Source of the DNA: Paroceanicella profunda
GTDB taxonomy: Bacteria; Pseudomonadota; Alphaproteobacteria; Rhodobacterales; Rhodobacteraceae
Assembly (NCBI RefSeq): GCF_005887635.2
Contig: NZ_CP040818.1
Coordinates: 3,440,501 to 3,504,500 of the forward strand
Direction: 5' to 3'
Length of the DNA stretch: 64,000 nucleotides
The notes beneath the pieces were generated by a model. The model had not been told where the DNA came from and did not search any database. It was given only the letters and a program-made list of their open reading frames with translations. Below are positions 1-8,785 of this stretch, one piece after another. Positions within the stretch are counted from its first letter, which is position 1, and every line of letters begins with the position of its first letter. Position numbers and translations under genes: made by a program.

Positions 1-416
1 TCCGGGGCGGAGATCGCCGGCATCTCGAACAGCCCGTAGACCGGCAGCGGCGCGGGATAGGCGCTCACCCCCAGCCAGCCCAGCACCGGCACCACCAGCA
101 GGAGGAGGTAGAGGATGCCGTGCACCGAACTGGAGGCGATGTGCTCGAACCGGGTGAGCGGCGGATAATAGGGCGGCGCGCGCCAGGCCAGCCGGCTGGC
201 GATGCGCAGGATCATCAGCGCGAGAATGGCGAAGCCGGTGGACTTGTGCAGGGCGTAGAGCGTGTCAAACCCCGCCGGGCCCAGCACCACCTCCACCGCC
301 TGCTTGTTGGAGAAATCGGAAATCACCAATCCCGCGGGCACCATGAAGATCACCAGCAGGGCAATCGTCCAGTGCAGCAACCGCTGCAGCCCGTGATAGT
401 GGATCCCGTCAGCCAT
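1..416 (-). CDS. Cytochrome b561 family protein, 3' part cut off by the window edge
   Basis: The 138 visible residues begin at an ATG at 416 and run off the window. They show three hydrophobic segments carrying the histidines typical of small di-haem cytochrome b561/CybB proteins: a His-x-Leu-Gln-Arg-Leu-Leu-His-Trp start, a Leu-His-Lys-Ser motif leading segment two, and a Val-His pair leading segment three. Such proteins sit in the inner membrane and move electrons between quinol and periplasmic or superoxide-type acceptors; the partner here is unknown. The start overlaps the end of the RibD-like gene by 8 bp, so the two are probably translated from one mRNA. The rest of the protein, including the fourth membrane segment, lies outside. 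Confidence 0.85.
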   Translation of the reverse strand, partial: MADGIHYHGLQRLLHWTIALLVIFMVPAGLVISDFSNKQAVEVVLGPAGFDTLYALHKSTGFAILALMILRIASRLAWRAPPYYPPLTRFEHIASSSVHGILYLLLLVVPVLGWLGVSAYPAPLPVYGLFEMPAISAP

Positions 417-1113
417 TCTCACGCTCCCAGCTTCGCCTCAGGTCGCAGGTGAAGAGGACGTCGCCATCCTCGAACACATGCACGCTCGTGTGCGGCCTGA
501 GCGCCTGGTCCAGCTCGGCGACAGGGGACCGCCTCAGGCCCGTCATTCCGGACCCGATGATCATCGGCGCCATGAGAATATGCAAGAGATCAATGGCCTC
601 GGCATCCAGGAATCGTGACAGGGTCTCCGCGCCGCCCTCCAGCAGCAGCCGCGGGAGACCGCGCGCGGCGAGGGCCGCGACGATGTCGCGCGGGGCGATC
701 CGGCCCTCCGGCGCCGGCAGGCGCAGCACCGCGCAGCCGGGGGGCACCTCCGTGCCCGGGCCGGTGATCACCAGAACCTGCCCTGCCCCGTCCCGCAGGA
801 GACGGGCGTCGCGGGGCATGCGGCCGCGCGGGTCGATCACCACGCGCACCGGGTTCTCGCCCGGGCAGCGCCGCACGGTGAGCGAGGGGTCGTCCGCCGC
901 CACGGTGCCCACGCCCACCACCACCGCATCCACGCAGGCCCTGAGCCGGTGCAGGTGATCGAGCGCCGCGCGCCCGTTGATGTATTTCGAGGCCCCGGTC
1001 ACCGTGGCGATCCGGCCATCGAGGGTCTGGCCGGTCTGCGCGATGACCAGCCCGGCACCGGCATCCCGCGCGGGCAGCAACGGGCCTTGGGTATCCAGGA
1101 CGCTGTAATTCAT
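409..1113 (-). CDS. RibD C-terminal/dihydrofolate reductase-like pyrimidine reductase
   Basis: This 234-residue protein has the RibD C-terminal reductase fold: 'TLDGRIAT' near residue 30, the 'VVVGVGTVAADDPSLTVR' nucleotide-binding stretch, a 'VRVVIDPRG' strand and 'LLLEGG' with 'LDLLH'-like motifs. The fold binds NADPH and reduces the ribosyl group of a pyrimidine in riboflavin synthesis, but stand-alone copies lacking the deaminase domain often have other or unknown substrates. The ATG at 1113 was chosen because upstream sequence in frame has no homology and arginine-rich composition. It overlaps the cytochrome b561 start by 8 bp, which suggests an operon; a link between reductase and membrane cytochrome is inference only. 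Confidence 0.8.
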   Translation of the reverse strand: MNYSVLDTQGPLLPARDAGAGLVIAQTGQTLDGRIATVTGASKYINGRAALDHLHRLRACVDAVVVGVGTVAADDPSLTVRRCPGENPVRVVIDPRGRMPRDARLLRDGAGQVLVITGPGTEVPPGCAVLRLPAPEGRIAPRDIVAALAARGLPRLLLEGGAETLSRFLDAEAIDLLHILMAPMIIGSGMTGLRRSPVAELDQALRPHTSVHVFEDGDVLFTCDLRRSWERENG

Positions 1114-1169
1114 GTGTCGACCTCCCTCACGGCATACGCGGGAACGCCCCGGCCAGATCATACGTTGCA

Positions 1170-2948
1170 TCAGTCGACAAAATGAACCCGTCCCACCGCC
1201 CCTGCACCCGCGCCGGAGGGCGCCTCCGCCCGCCCGGCCCCGGGCCTGCGCCACGGCTGCGACTTGAACCATGACACCAGATAGGCGGTGAAGACCAGCA
1301 CCGCGCAGCCCCAGAGGTTCACGGCCATCCAGGTCAGCATGTCGCGGCCCATGAGGTCCAGCAGCCAGCCGTTCACCTGCGCGAGCAGGATCGAGACCAT
1401 GAACACCGCGAGCGACTGCGTGCCCACCTTGCGCACCACCGGCACCACCCGGGCCACACCGGCGGTACAGAGCGCGCGGCGTCGCGCCTCTCCCAGCGCC
1501 GCCCAGCCCAGCACGGTGAGCGCCACGAGGTGCAGCACCTGCAGCGGCCCGACCAGCACCGGCGGTGCGACCAGGCTCACCCCGCCCCCCGCGGCCCCGG
1601 CCTCGAGCAGCCGCAGCACGGCAGCGTCCAGCCGGGGCGAGAGCGCGGCGATTTCCTCGATCCAGGCATAGGGCAGCGTGAGCAGCGCCACCAGGGCGCA
1701 GACCGCCAGCAGCGCCGGCCCCGCGGCGCGCGGCGCGCGCACGCCGGTGGTCAGGCGCACGCCCCCGGGCCCCACCGCCACCCAGGCGAGATAGGCCAGC
1801 GCCAGGAAATGCAGATAGCGCAGCGCGCCCACTTCCGTTTTCCACCACAGGGGCTCGATGGACGCCCGCACCCCGGCGATCCACTCGCGCAGTGCCCAGT
1901 CCGCCGGCAGCCAGCCGCCGTCATGGATCTGATGCCAGGCGAAGGGCACCACCAGCAGCACGTAGAGCGCGGCGAGCCGGACGAGCGCCGCGCGCACCGG
2001 CGGCGCCTTCAGCCAGCCCATGCCGAAGGCAAAGCCGGTGAAGAACACCAGTTGCCAGCCGAAAGGATTGAAGAACCACGGAATTTCCGGCGCCCATGGC
2101 CGCGAGGGCAGATCGAGCGCCCCGGTCTGCGCAACCGCCCAGGCCGTGATGACCACGACGGCAACCGCCCCCGGGCCGAAACGCCCCGCGATCAGCATCA
2201 CCCCCGGCACGAGGGCGAGGATGACGATGTACATGGGCAGGATGTCGAAGAAGTTCGGCACCCAGGTGAGCGTGAGCAGCCCGAGCAGCGCCGCATCGGT
2301 GCGCTCGAACAGCGGCTCCAGCGGCAGCAGCGCCACATAGCGCACGCCCTGCGTGCCGAGCCCGTACCGGTCCACCGCCAGCAGGAAGCCCACCGTCACC
2401 AGCACCATGCCGATCTGCGCCCAATACACCTGCCACACCCGCTGCAGGATGCGCGCCGTGCCCAGCCACCAGCCGGCCTGCAGGAACACCGGCCCGAAGG
2501 CGCGCGCCGAGGCGAAGCCGGAGCAGAACACGAAGATCTCCGTTGCGTCGGAGAAGCCGAAGCGCGCCGGGATCCACAATGTCCAGGCGTTGCCCGGGGT
2601 GTGGGCCATCAGGATGATGAACATCGCGAGGCCGCGGAAGAAGTCCAGCCGCGGGTCCCGCGGGCGCGGGGGCGCGACGGCCCGGGCGGGCGGCTCCGCT
2701 CCGCGACCGCGCCGTGCCGCAGCGGCCTGTGCGCTTCCCGAGGGCCCGGACCCGGCCGGTCCGGGCGCGTCTGCCCCCCTTGCGACGGTCTTCAGGGCCG
2801 CCGGCGCGGGGGCCTCCGCAGCACTCACCGGCGCGGCCTGCCCCTGCCCGGGTGCCGGGAGATCGGAGGGGCCCGGCGCATCCGGCGCGGGCGCGGCAGA
2901 CAGGGCTTCGCGATCATTGGCGAGGAGGGCGTCGTGAGGACGGGTCAT
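1170..2948 (-). CDS. opgC: OpgC-like multi-pass membrane acyltransferase
   Basis: The 592-residue product starts with about 95 residues rich in Pro, Ala and Gly, then a cytoplasmic 'PRDPRLDFFRGLAM' motif leading into the first of roughly ten membrane segments. That motif, the following 'HTPGNAW' and 'FVFCSGFASARAFG' segment match the OpgC/acyltransferase-3-like family, which succinylates or otherwise decorates osmoregulated periplasmic glucans. Its ATG overlaps the stop of the upstream TPR gene in the arrangement ATGA, so the two are translationally coupled. The low-complexity N-terminal extension is longer than usual and may be a disordered cytoplasmic tail. No glucan-backbone gene (opgG/H) lies in the window, so the substrate is inferred from family only. 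Confidence 0.82.
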   Translation of the reverse strand: MTRPHDALLANDREALSAAPAPDAPGPSDLPAPGQGQAAPVSAAEAPAPAALKTVARGADAPGPAGSGPSGSAQAAAARRGRGAEPPARAVAPPRPRDPRLDFFRGLAMFIILMAHTPGNAWTLWIPARFGFSDATEIFVFCSGFASARAFGPVFLQAGWWLGTARILQRVWQVYWAQIGMVLVTVGFLLAVDRYGLGTQGVRYVALLPLEPLFERTDAALLGLLTLTWVPNFFDILPMYIVILALVPGVMLIAGRFGPGAVAVVVITAWAVAQTGALDLPSRPWAPEIPWFFNPFGWQLVFFTGFAFGMGWLKAPPVRAALVRLAALYVLLVVPFAWHQIHDGGWLPADWALREWIAGVRASIEPLWWKTEVGALRYLHFLALAYLAWVAVGPGGVRLTTGVRAPRAAGPALLAVCALVALLTLPYAWIEEIAALSPRLDAAVLRLLEAGAAGGGVSLVAPPVLVGPLQVLHLVALTVLGWAALGEARRRALCTAGVARVVPVVRKVGTQSLAVFMVSILLAQVNGWLLDLMGRDMLTWMAVNLWGCAVLVFTAYLVSWFKSQPWRRPGAGRAEAPSGAGAGAVGRVHFVD

Positions 2949-4306
2949 TCGGCGGCGAGGCCTCCTGCGGCCAGTGTGCGACTGTGCGCCTGCACCCGGT
3001 CGCGGACCCGGGCGGCATAGCCGTCGGAAGCGCCCCGGCCGGCGGTGCGGCGGGCGAGGAGCGCGAGGGCGGTGTCCGTCGCCCCGGCGCGCAGGGCGGC
3101 CTCGATGGCGAGGCGCTGGAACAGGTCGCGTTGCGCGTGGCTGCCACCGAGCGCCTGGGCACCGGCCAGCCCCTGCACGAGGCTGCGTGCCGCGGCGCCG
3201 TAGGCGCCCTCGCGGAACTGCAACAGCCCGCGCGCCAGCGGCACGCCGCTCAGGCCCGCCACCTCGTGCTGGTCATGCCCCGGACGGGACGCCTCGCGCG
3301 CCAGGCGGGCGGCAAGCGCCTCGGCCTCGGCCACGCGCCCGGCGCGCACCAGGGCCAGCTGGTAATGCAGGTCGGCGAAGACCAGCGCCCCGTCATCCAC
3401 CCGCGCGGCGGCAAGCCGGGCCAGTTCCTCCCAGCGCGGGCCCACGCTCACGCCCTCGAACTCAAGCCGCAGCAGCAGCGAGGCGGCATTCGCGATGTCG
3501 CGGAAATCGTCGGTGTGCTCCGGGCGCACCTGCCGGTCATAGAGGTCCAGCGCCGGGCCGGTGGCGCCGCGATCGATGTGGAACAGCGCGAGATGCCACC
3601 AGACATGGTAGCCGAAATTGTTGCAGTGCCGCCATTGCGCGGAGCGCCCGGCCAGCCAGCGCACGCCTTCCGCAGCGCGGCCGGTCATGTCGAGCACATG
3701 CGCCACCGCGTGCAGGCCCCAGGCATCGTCCGGCGCGAGGTCGAGCGCCGCACGCCCGCTGGCCTCCGCCTGCTCATAGGCGCCGGCTTCCTCCAGCGCG
3801 AAGGCGTGGCAGCCGAGCAGGTAGCCGCGCGCCGGGTGGTCCTCCCACTGCGGCAACAGGGTTTCGGCGGCGCAGAGCATCGCGCGCGGATTTCCGGTGA
3901 GAAAGCGCAGGCCCTGCGCGAGCTTCATCGCCAGCGCGTCCCGCGGGCAGGTGAAGAGCCAGCTCTCCAGCGTCAGCGCCCCCGCGGCATGGTGGCCGGA
4001 GAGGCAATAGTCGAGCGCGTCGAGGAAGGCCGCGGCCCGCGGGTGTGCTTCGGTCTCGAGCGCGGCGCGGGCGGCCGCCGCGGCACGGGTCGCGGCCAGG
4101 GTCAGTTCGGACCGGCACAGCGACACGAGGAAGAGCCCCTTCACCGCATGGCCAAGGGCGAAGCCGGGCGACGCGGCCAGAAGCTCCTCCAGCGCGGGCC
4201 CGGTTGAGGCCGCGTGCGACAATGCGCCGAGCTGCACCCTGTTCCACGCTGTCAGCGCGGCGGCGTCGGAAAGCGGTGTGTCGAGTCCGTTGAGATCCGT
4301 CTGCAT
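2945..4306 (-). CDS. TPR protein of the TTC38 family
   Basis: The 453-residue protein is built of degenerate tetratricopeptide repeats. It resembles the family of human TTC38 proteins: long helices with 'HAVAHVLDMTGRAAEG' near residue 205, then a conserved Trp/Asn/His stretch ('NNFGYHVWWHLALFH') near 230. The ATG at 4306 is preceded by a good ribosome site, GGGAGG, eight bases upstream. There is no signal peptide, so it should be cytosolic. No biochemical role is established for bacterial members. It is coupled by a 4-bp overlap to the OpgC-like gene, which suggests shared expression, possibly in envelope glucan modification (inference). Confidence 0.75.
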   Translation of the reverse strand: MQTDLNGLDTPLSDAAALTAWNRVQLGALSHAASTGPALEELLAASPGFALGHAVKGLFLVSLCRSELTLAATRAAAAARAALETEAHPRAAAFLDALDYCLSGHHAAGALTLESWLFTCPRDALAMKLAQGLRFLTGNPRAMLCAAETLLPQWEDHPARGYLLGCHAFALEEAGAYEQAEASGRAALDLAPDDAWGLHAVAHVLDMTGRAAEGVRWLAGRSAQWRHCNNFGYHVWWHLALFHIDRGATGPALDLYDRQVRPEHTDDFRDIANAASLLLRLEFEGVSVGPRWEELARLAAARVDDGALVFADLHYQLALVRAGRVAEAEALAARLAREASRPGHDQHEVAGLSGVPLARGLLQFREGAYGAAARSLVQGLAGAQALGGSHAQRDLFQRLAIEAALRAGATDTALALLARRTAGRGASDGYAARVRDRVQAHSRTLAAGGLAAE

Positions 4307-4468
4307 GGGTGCCTCCCCTGCGGCGCCCATTCTGGAACAGCCGTCACGAAAAGCATGCGCGGGGCCGGCGCCCGCGCCAAGCACGCATCGGAAATTTCAC
4401 CGCATTGTTATGGAACGTCATCGGCGGAGAGCCGGAGGGCGCCCGGTTCGGGCGCCCCGGCGTCGGTT

Positions 4469-4816
4469 TCAGCCCGGCAGCAGGGCCGAAGGCGCTTCCC
4501 CGTCACGCTCGTAGTCGACGGCAGGAGCGTCGGTCACCCGGGTGCGCTGCTTGAATTCGTATTCCATCGTCTCCCCCACCTGCTCGGCACAGACGATCAG
4601 GCAGGAGGCGAGGTGAGTGCCGCCGTCATAGAGATCCACGCGGCCGCGCAGCGCGACACCTCCGGCGGGCACGGCGAACCCGCTTTCCCACAGGCGGAGC
4701 AGCGGCTGGCTCCGCTTGCCGTCCCGCACGGTGAGGCGCGGAGACTTGGCACGCGGACGGACGCTGCGCACGGAGCCGAGCCCCTCCAGAATCTCGCGCG
4801 ACAGGTACGTCTCCAT
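4469..4816 (-). CDS. Conserved small protein of unknown function
   Basis: A 115-residue soluble protein starting at an ATG at 4816. I do not recognise a family. It has an N-terminal stretch rich in Arg/Lys (about residues 15-35), a central beta-rich part containing 'LYDGGTHLASCLIVCAEQ' and an acidic C-terminal end. Codon use is the same as that of neighbours, with strong G/C in third positions, which supports coding. It stands alone between the TPR gene and cobM, separated by about 90-160 bp on each side, on the same strand. A role in cobalamin synthesis is possible only by position. Confidence 0.55.
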   Translation of the reverse strand: METYLSREILEGLGSVRSVRPRAKSPRLTVRDGKRSQPLLRLWESGFAVPAGGVALRGRVDLYDGGTHLASCLIVCAEQVGETMEYEFKQRTRVTDAPAVDYERDGEAPSALLPG

Positions 4817-4907
4817 CGATGGTCTCCTTCCGGCGGGGAACGGCCGGGGGGCATCCCGCGCCGTTGAGGTTCAGATGCCTCTGATGATGCCACGCGAAGG
4901 TTAACGA

Positions 4908-5699
4908 TCAAGCCTTTCCGGCAGAGGTTTTCACGCTGTGCTTTCCGGGCCGCAGAACGTGCGGGCGGTCGCCGTCGTAGAGGGCGCTGTCGCGGAAATC
5001 CTGGGTTTCGGCCATCGCCGGGCCGACGAAGACCAGCGCCGTGCGGGTGATCCGGGCCGCGCGCACCCGGGCCTGGATGTCCGAGAGCGTGCCGCGGAGA
5101 ATCATCTGGTCGGGCCAGCCGATTCGGTAGGCGACGACGACCGGGCAGTCCGCCCCGTAGAGCGGCGCGAGCTGGCGCTCGATCTCGCGCAGGTGGCGGA
5201 TGCCCAGGTGGATGGCCAGGGTGGCGCCGGTGCGGCCGAAGGCCTCCAGCGTCTCGCCCGGCGGCATGGAGGTGGATTTCATCGCCAGCCGGGTGAGCAC
5301 CACGGACTGGGCGATTTCCGGGATGGTCAGCTCCTGCCCCAGCGCGGCGGCGGCAGCGGCGTAGGCGGGCACGCCGGGGGTGATCTCGTAGGGGATGCCG
5401 TCGGCCTTCAGCCGGCGGATCTGCTCGGCGATGGCACCGTAGAGCGAGGGGTCTCCGGAGTGGACCCGCGCGACGTCGAGCCCTGCCGCGTGCGCGGCGC
5501 GGATCTCGGCATGGGTTTCCTCGAGGGTCATCGAGGCGGTGTCGCGCACCCGCGCACCCGGCGGCGCGAAGGCCACCACCGCCTCGGGCACCAGCGACCC
5601 GGCGTAGAGGCAGACCGGGCAATGCGCGATCAGCCGGCGTGCCTTCACGGTGACGAGGTCGGGGTCGCCGGGGCCGGCGCCGATGAAGTGGACGGTCAT
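4908..5699 (-). CDS. cobM: Precorrin-4 C11-methyltransferase
   Basis: CobM uses S-adenosylmethionine to methylate C11 of precorrin-4, making precorrin-5 in the aerobic cobalamin route. The 263-residue protein begins with the tetrapyrrole methylase signature 'VHFIGAGPGDPDLVTVKA', has 'RVHSGDPSLYGAIAEQ' near residue 90 and 'ITPGVPAYAAAAAALG' near 115, all typical of the CobM/CbiF class, including the SAM-binding glycine-rich loops. The start at 5699 has GGGGAG about eight bases upstream. It is the last gene of the cob operon, 28 bp after the cbiG-cobJ fusion. Confidence 0.93.
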   Translation of the reverse strand: MTVHFIGAGPGDPDLVTVKARRLIAHCPVCLYAGSLVPEAVVAFAPPGARVRDTASMTLEETHAEIRAAHAAGLDVARVHSGDPSLYGAIAEQIRRLKADGIPYEITPGVPAYAAAAAALGQELTIPEIAQSVVLTRLAMKSTSMPPGETLEAFGRTGATLAIHLGIRHLREIERQLAPLYGADCPVVVAYRIGWPDQMILRGTLSDIQARVRAARITRTALVFVGPAMAETQDFRDSALYDGDRPHVLRPGKHSVKTSAGKA

Positions 5700-5727
5700 G
5701 TGCGGGGCTCCCCGGAGTGTCTGATGG

Positions 5728-7668
5728 TCATGCGTCGGTCCCGGCGGATGCGTCGATCCGCCTGGCATAGCCGCGCGGCGTGTACATGCGCGGGCCCTCG
5801 CCGAGCCGGGCCAGCCGGGACTGCGAGGAGCCGACCAGCACGACGGTGAGCATGTCGACCTCCCCGACATCCAGCGCGTCGAGCCGCCGGTAGCGCAGGC
5901 TCTCCTCCGGGCGCCCGAGCGAGCTTGCCAGCAACACCGGCGTGTCGGCGGGTCGGTGGCGGAGCAGGATGTCGCGCGCCTCGGCCAGCAGGGTGCGGCG
6001 GCGCAGGCTCACCGGGTTGTAGAAGGCGATGACGAAGTCGCCCTCGGCCGCGGCGTGCAGGCGCTTCACGATGTCCTCACGCGGGGTGAGCAGGTCCGAC
6101 AGGGAAATGGCGCAGAAGTCATGCCCCAGGGGTGCGCCGGCCCGGGCGGCGGCGGCCTGCAGGGCCGAGACGCCGGGGCAGCTCAGCACTTCCACCCGGC
6201 GCGCGGCGTCGGAGACACCGCCCCTGTCCGGCGCGCGGTCCAGCAGTTCGAAGACGAGGGCGCCCATGGCGTAGATGCCCGCGTCGCCGGAGCAGATGAG
6301 CGCGATGTCGCGGCCCTGCCCGGCCTCCTCCAGCGCATGGCGACAGCGCGCCTCCTCGCCGCCGAGCGGGAAGTCGGAGCGGGGCTTTCCGGCGGCCAGG
6401 GGGCCGAGCAGGTCGATGTAGAGCCCGTAGCCGACAAGCTCGTCTGCCCGGGCGATGGCGGTGGAGGCCTCCGGCGTGCGCCAGGACGCCTGGCCCGGGC
6501 CGATGCCCACCAGCGTCACCCGCCCCCGGCGCCGGCCGCGCAGGGCTGTGAGCGGCTCCGGCGCCCGGGCCAGTGCCGCCGTGGCCGCGGCGGACTTGCG
6601 CTTGGGCAGCACCAGCACCGCGTCGGGCCCGGCGCCGGCCAGCGCGGCGCCCTCGGCCACGCCGTGACAGCCGACCTCGGCGAACACCACCTCGGAAGGG
6701 GTTGCCAGCCGGGGCGCCTCGGCCTCCAGCCTGGCGGCGGGGAAGAAGCGCGCCGGCACGCCGAGGCGCCGGGCCACCTCCAGGATGCCCGGCTCATCGG
6801 CCTTCAGGTCCAGCGAGCAGACACAGGCGACGGCCCCGGGGGCGACCCCGGCCGCCTCCAGCACCTGCAGCGCCAGGTCCCAGACCTCTTCGGCCGGGCA
6901 GCCGCGCGCGGCCCCGAGCCCGAGCACGTGCCGCTGGGGATGGTAGACCAGCGCTCCGTCCGCGCCGGTCACGGGCGCCTCGGTCTGGATGATGCGCTGA
7001 GCCTGCGCCGGACCGGCAGGCCGGTCCGCCCCGGCGCCCGCGCCGGGGGCAGCCGGCGCAGGCGCCGGCTGCGCGCAGGCGGCCGCCCGCCACGGGCCTT
7101 CGCCCTCGACCTCCAGCGCGGCGCCGGAGAGAAGCGCGGCCATGGCCGCCCTGGCCGCTTCCGGATTGGCCAGCCGCCAGCCCGGCGGCGGCACGTCCAG
7201 CGCCACGCCGAGCGCGATGTCCCCGGCCGTGGTCACCGCCGCGCGGGTGCCGAGCGCGTCGGCGATGCGCCGGGCCAGCCGGTTCGCCCCGCGATGCCCG
7301 CCCAGCAGCGGAATCACGCAGGACCCGTCCTCGGGGATGGCCAGCACCGGCGGCTCCACCCGCTTGTCGGAGAGGAGCGGCGCCACGGCGCGGATCAGGA
7401 TGCCCGCCGCGCAGACCCCGATCACCGCATGTCCCGCGGCGAACAGGTTCCGCGCATGGGCGAGCGCGTCCGGGAACTGCGCCGCAACGGCCTCCGCAGG
7501 CACCCGGTCCACGCGCCCGTGCAGCGGGGCGTCGAGCGCCTCGGCCACCTGCCGGGCCACGGCCAGGCCCGAGGCGGTGAGGCACAACACCACCGGCCCG
7601 GGGTTGCCGGCGTCCCGCTCCCCGGGGGTCATGTCGGCCTCCCGGCCCGGTTGCGTCATCCCAACCAT
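5728..7668 (-). CDS. cobJ: CbiG/CobE-precorrin-3B C17-methyltransferase (CobJ) fusion
   Basis: A 646-residue fusion. Residues about 20-190 resemble the CbiG N-terminal domain ('GVCAAGILIRAVAPLL', 'LLGGHRGANRLA'). After a Pro/Ala linker (about 195-225) follows the CbiG C-terminal/CobE domain ('GLGAARGCPAEEVWDLAL', 'SLDLKADEPGILEVAR'). From about residue 385 comes a complete CobJ/CbiH methylase ('VTLVGIGPGQASWRTPEA', 'ICSGDAGIYAMGALVFE', 'VLSCPGVSALQAAAARAGAP'). CobJ methylates C17 and contracts the ring; CbiG opens the ring lactone in the anaerobic route, so having both in one chain is notable. The start at 7668 has a strong purine-rich ribosome site and overlaps the end of cobI by 13 bp. Confidence 0.92.
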   Translation of the reverse strand: MVGMTQPGREADMTPGERDAGNPGPVVLCLTASGLAVARQVAEALDAPLHGRVDRVPAEAVAAQFPDALAHARNLFAAGHAVIGVCAAGILIRAVAPLLSDKRVEPPVLAIPEDGSCVIPLLGGHRGANRLARRIADALGTRAAVTTAGDIALGVALDVPPPGWRLANPEAARAAMAALLSGAALEVEGEGPWRAAACAQPAPAPAAPGAGAGADRPAGPAQAQRIIQTEAPVTGADGALVYHPQRHVLGLGAARGCPAEEVWDLALQVLEAAGVAPGAVACVCSLDLKADEPGILEVARRLGVPARFFPAARLEAEAPRLATPSEVVFAEVGCHGVAEGAALAGAGPDAVLVLPKRKSAAATAALARAPEPLTALRGRRRGRVTLVGIGPGQASWRTPEASTAIARADELVGYGLYIDLLGPLAAGKPRSDFPLGGEEARCRHALEEAGQGRDIALICSGDAGIYAMGALVFELLDRAPDRGGVSDAARRVEVLSCPGVSALQAAAARAGAPLGHDFCAISLSDLLTPREDIVKRLHAAAEGDFVIAFYNPVSLRRRTLLAEARDILLRHRPADTPVLLASSLGRPEESLRYRRLDALDVGEVDMLTVVLVGSSQSRLARLGEGPRMYTPRGYARRIDASAGTDA

Positions 7669-8363
7669 GGGTCTCCCCCCTTGCGCAGCAGGATCATCGA
7701 GAAATACGGCGCCGCTTCCGGCGCCTCGGACAGAGGCAGGGCGCGGCCGTCCGGGTGGCCGGCGCGCTCCACGTAGACGGCCCGCTCCGCGAGCCCCATC
7801 TGCGTGAGCAGGTCGCGCACCCGCGCCAGGTGCCGGCCGATCTTCAGGATGGCGAGCGAATCCGCCGCCGCCACGGCGGCGCGCAGCGCCGGCCCCGGCA
7901 GCGGGGCCGGCAGCACGGTGAACACCTCGTTGCGGGCCGCAACCGGCCGGCCGGCCAGCGCCGCACAGGCCGCGACCGAGCTCACCCCCGGCACCACCTC
8001 GCAGTGAAACCGCGGCGCCAGCCGGGCGTGCAGGTACATGAACGACCCGTAGAGCAGCGGATCCCCCTCGCAGAGCAGTGCCACGTCGCGCCCGGCACCG
8101 AGCGCCACGGCCACGCGCTCCGCGCCCGCGTCATAGGCCGCCTGCGCCGGGGCCCGCTCCGGCGTCATCGGCACGTCGATGCGGATCTCCTCGACCCCCG
8201 GAGCGATGGACCCGGCGGCGATCGCCCGCGCCATGCTCGGCCCACCCGGCCGGGCGGGATAGGCGACGACCGGGCAGGCTCCGATCAGCCGGTGCGCCTT
8301 CAGCGTCATCAGTTCCGGATCCCCGGGACCCAGACCGATCCCGTAGAGAATGCCCTGCGCCAT
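7656..8363 (-). CDS. cobI: Precorrin-2 C20-methyltransferase
   Basis: CobI transfers a methyl group from S-adenosylmethionine to C20 of precorrin-2, an early committed step of corrin synthesis. The roughly 235-residue protein shows 'LYGIGLGPGDPELMTLKA' at its start, 'LLCEGDPLLYGSFMYLH' near residue 95 and 'VVPGVSSVAACAALAG' near 120, the CobI/CbiL hallmarks, with 'LKIGRHLARVRDLL' later. I chose the ATG at 8363, whose A is also the last base of the preceding ORF's TGA; an in-frame GTG at 8372 is an alternative. Its 3' end overlaps the cbiG-cobJ fusion. Confidence 0.93.
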   Translation of the reverse strand: MAQGILYGIGLGPGDPELMTLKAHRLIGACPVVAYPARPGGPSMARAIAAGSIAPGVEEIRIDVPMTPERAPAQAAYDAGAERVAVALGAGRDVALLCEGDPLLYGSFMYLHARLAPRFHCEVVPGVSSVAACAALAGRPVAARNEVFTVLPAPLPGPALRAAVAAADSLAILKIGRHLARVRDLLTQMGLAERAVYVERAGHPDGRALPLSEAPEAAPYFSMILLRKGGDPWLG

Positions 8364-8785
8364 CACCCGCACTCCGCCCTTGCCGGCACGCAGCCGGTGG
8401 CCAACGCCGCCCGGAGCGTCCGGGGCCGCCTCCGTGGAAAACCCGCCGCGACCGCACTCGCGATCCCGCCTCCGGCACCCGCCTTGCCTGCTGGGGCCTC
8501 CCCCGCGTGGCGCAACGGCGCCGGAGCCATCTCGTCCCGAAGTGCCTCTGCCGCGCGGCCGACACCGGAGACGAAAGCCGCCTGCGCCCGCGGCACCACC
8601 CGGGGCCGCCTCGCATCAGCGCCGTCACAGGCCGGAGTGCTCACTCCGGGACGCCGCGCGGCGTCCCGCGCGTCCATCCGCGCAAGCGCCACCACCCCGC
8701 GGTTCAGGGGGAACAGGGCCTTCCGCCGGGCGCGGAGAGGCCCGTCAGGCATCCGCCGGGAGGGCGAGGGCGCATCCGGGGTCAT
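8363..8785 (-). CDS. Unrecognised 140-residue ORF lodged between cobL and cobI
   Basis: I do not recognise this product. Support comes from position: its ATG at 8785 overlaps the cobL stop as ATGA, and its TGA overlaps the cobI ATG as TGATG, so the ORF fills the gap exactly with coupling at both ends. The predicted protein is basic, rich in Arg, Ala and Pro, with a more ordinary middle part ('AAFVSGVGRAAEALRDEM'). Third-position G/C is high but weaker than in flanking cob genes. It could be a fast-evolving accessory protein, a degenerate gene, or a spacer open only because high GC makes stops rare. Confidence 0.4.
   Translation of the reverse strand: MTPDAPSPSRRMPDGPLRARRKALFPLNRGVVALARMDARDAARRPGVSTPACDGADARRPRVVPRAQAAFVSGVGRAAEALRDEMAPAPLRHAGEAPAGKAGAGGGIASAVAAGFPRRRPRTLRAALATGCVPARAECG

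Noticed and set aside
409..1884. Fusion of an extra N-terminal domain to the RibD-like reductase
   Set aside because: The extension overlaps opgC in another frame and has shadow composition; the ATG at 1113 gives the normal family length.
1530..3020. Long plus-strand frames opposite opgC and the TPR gene
   Set aside because: Composition is rich in Arg, Gln, Pro and His with no domains, typical of shadow frames in GC-rich DNA.
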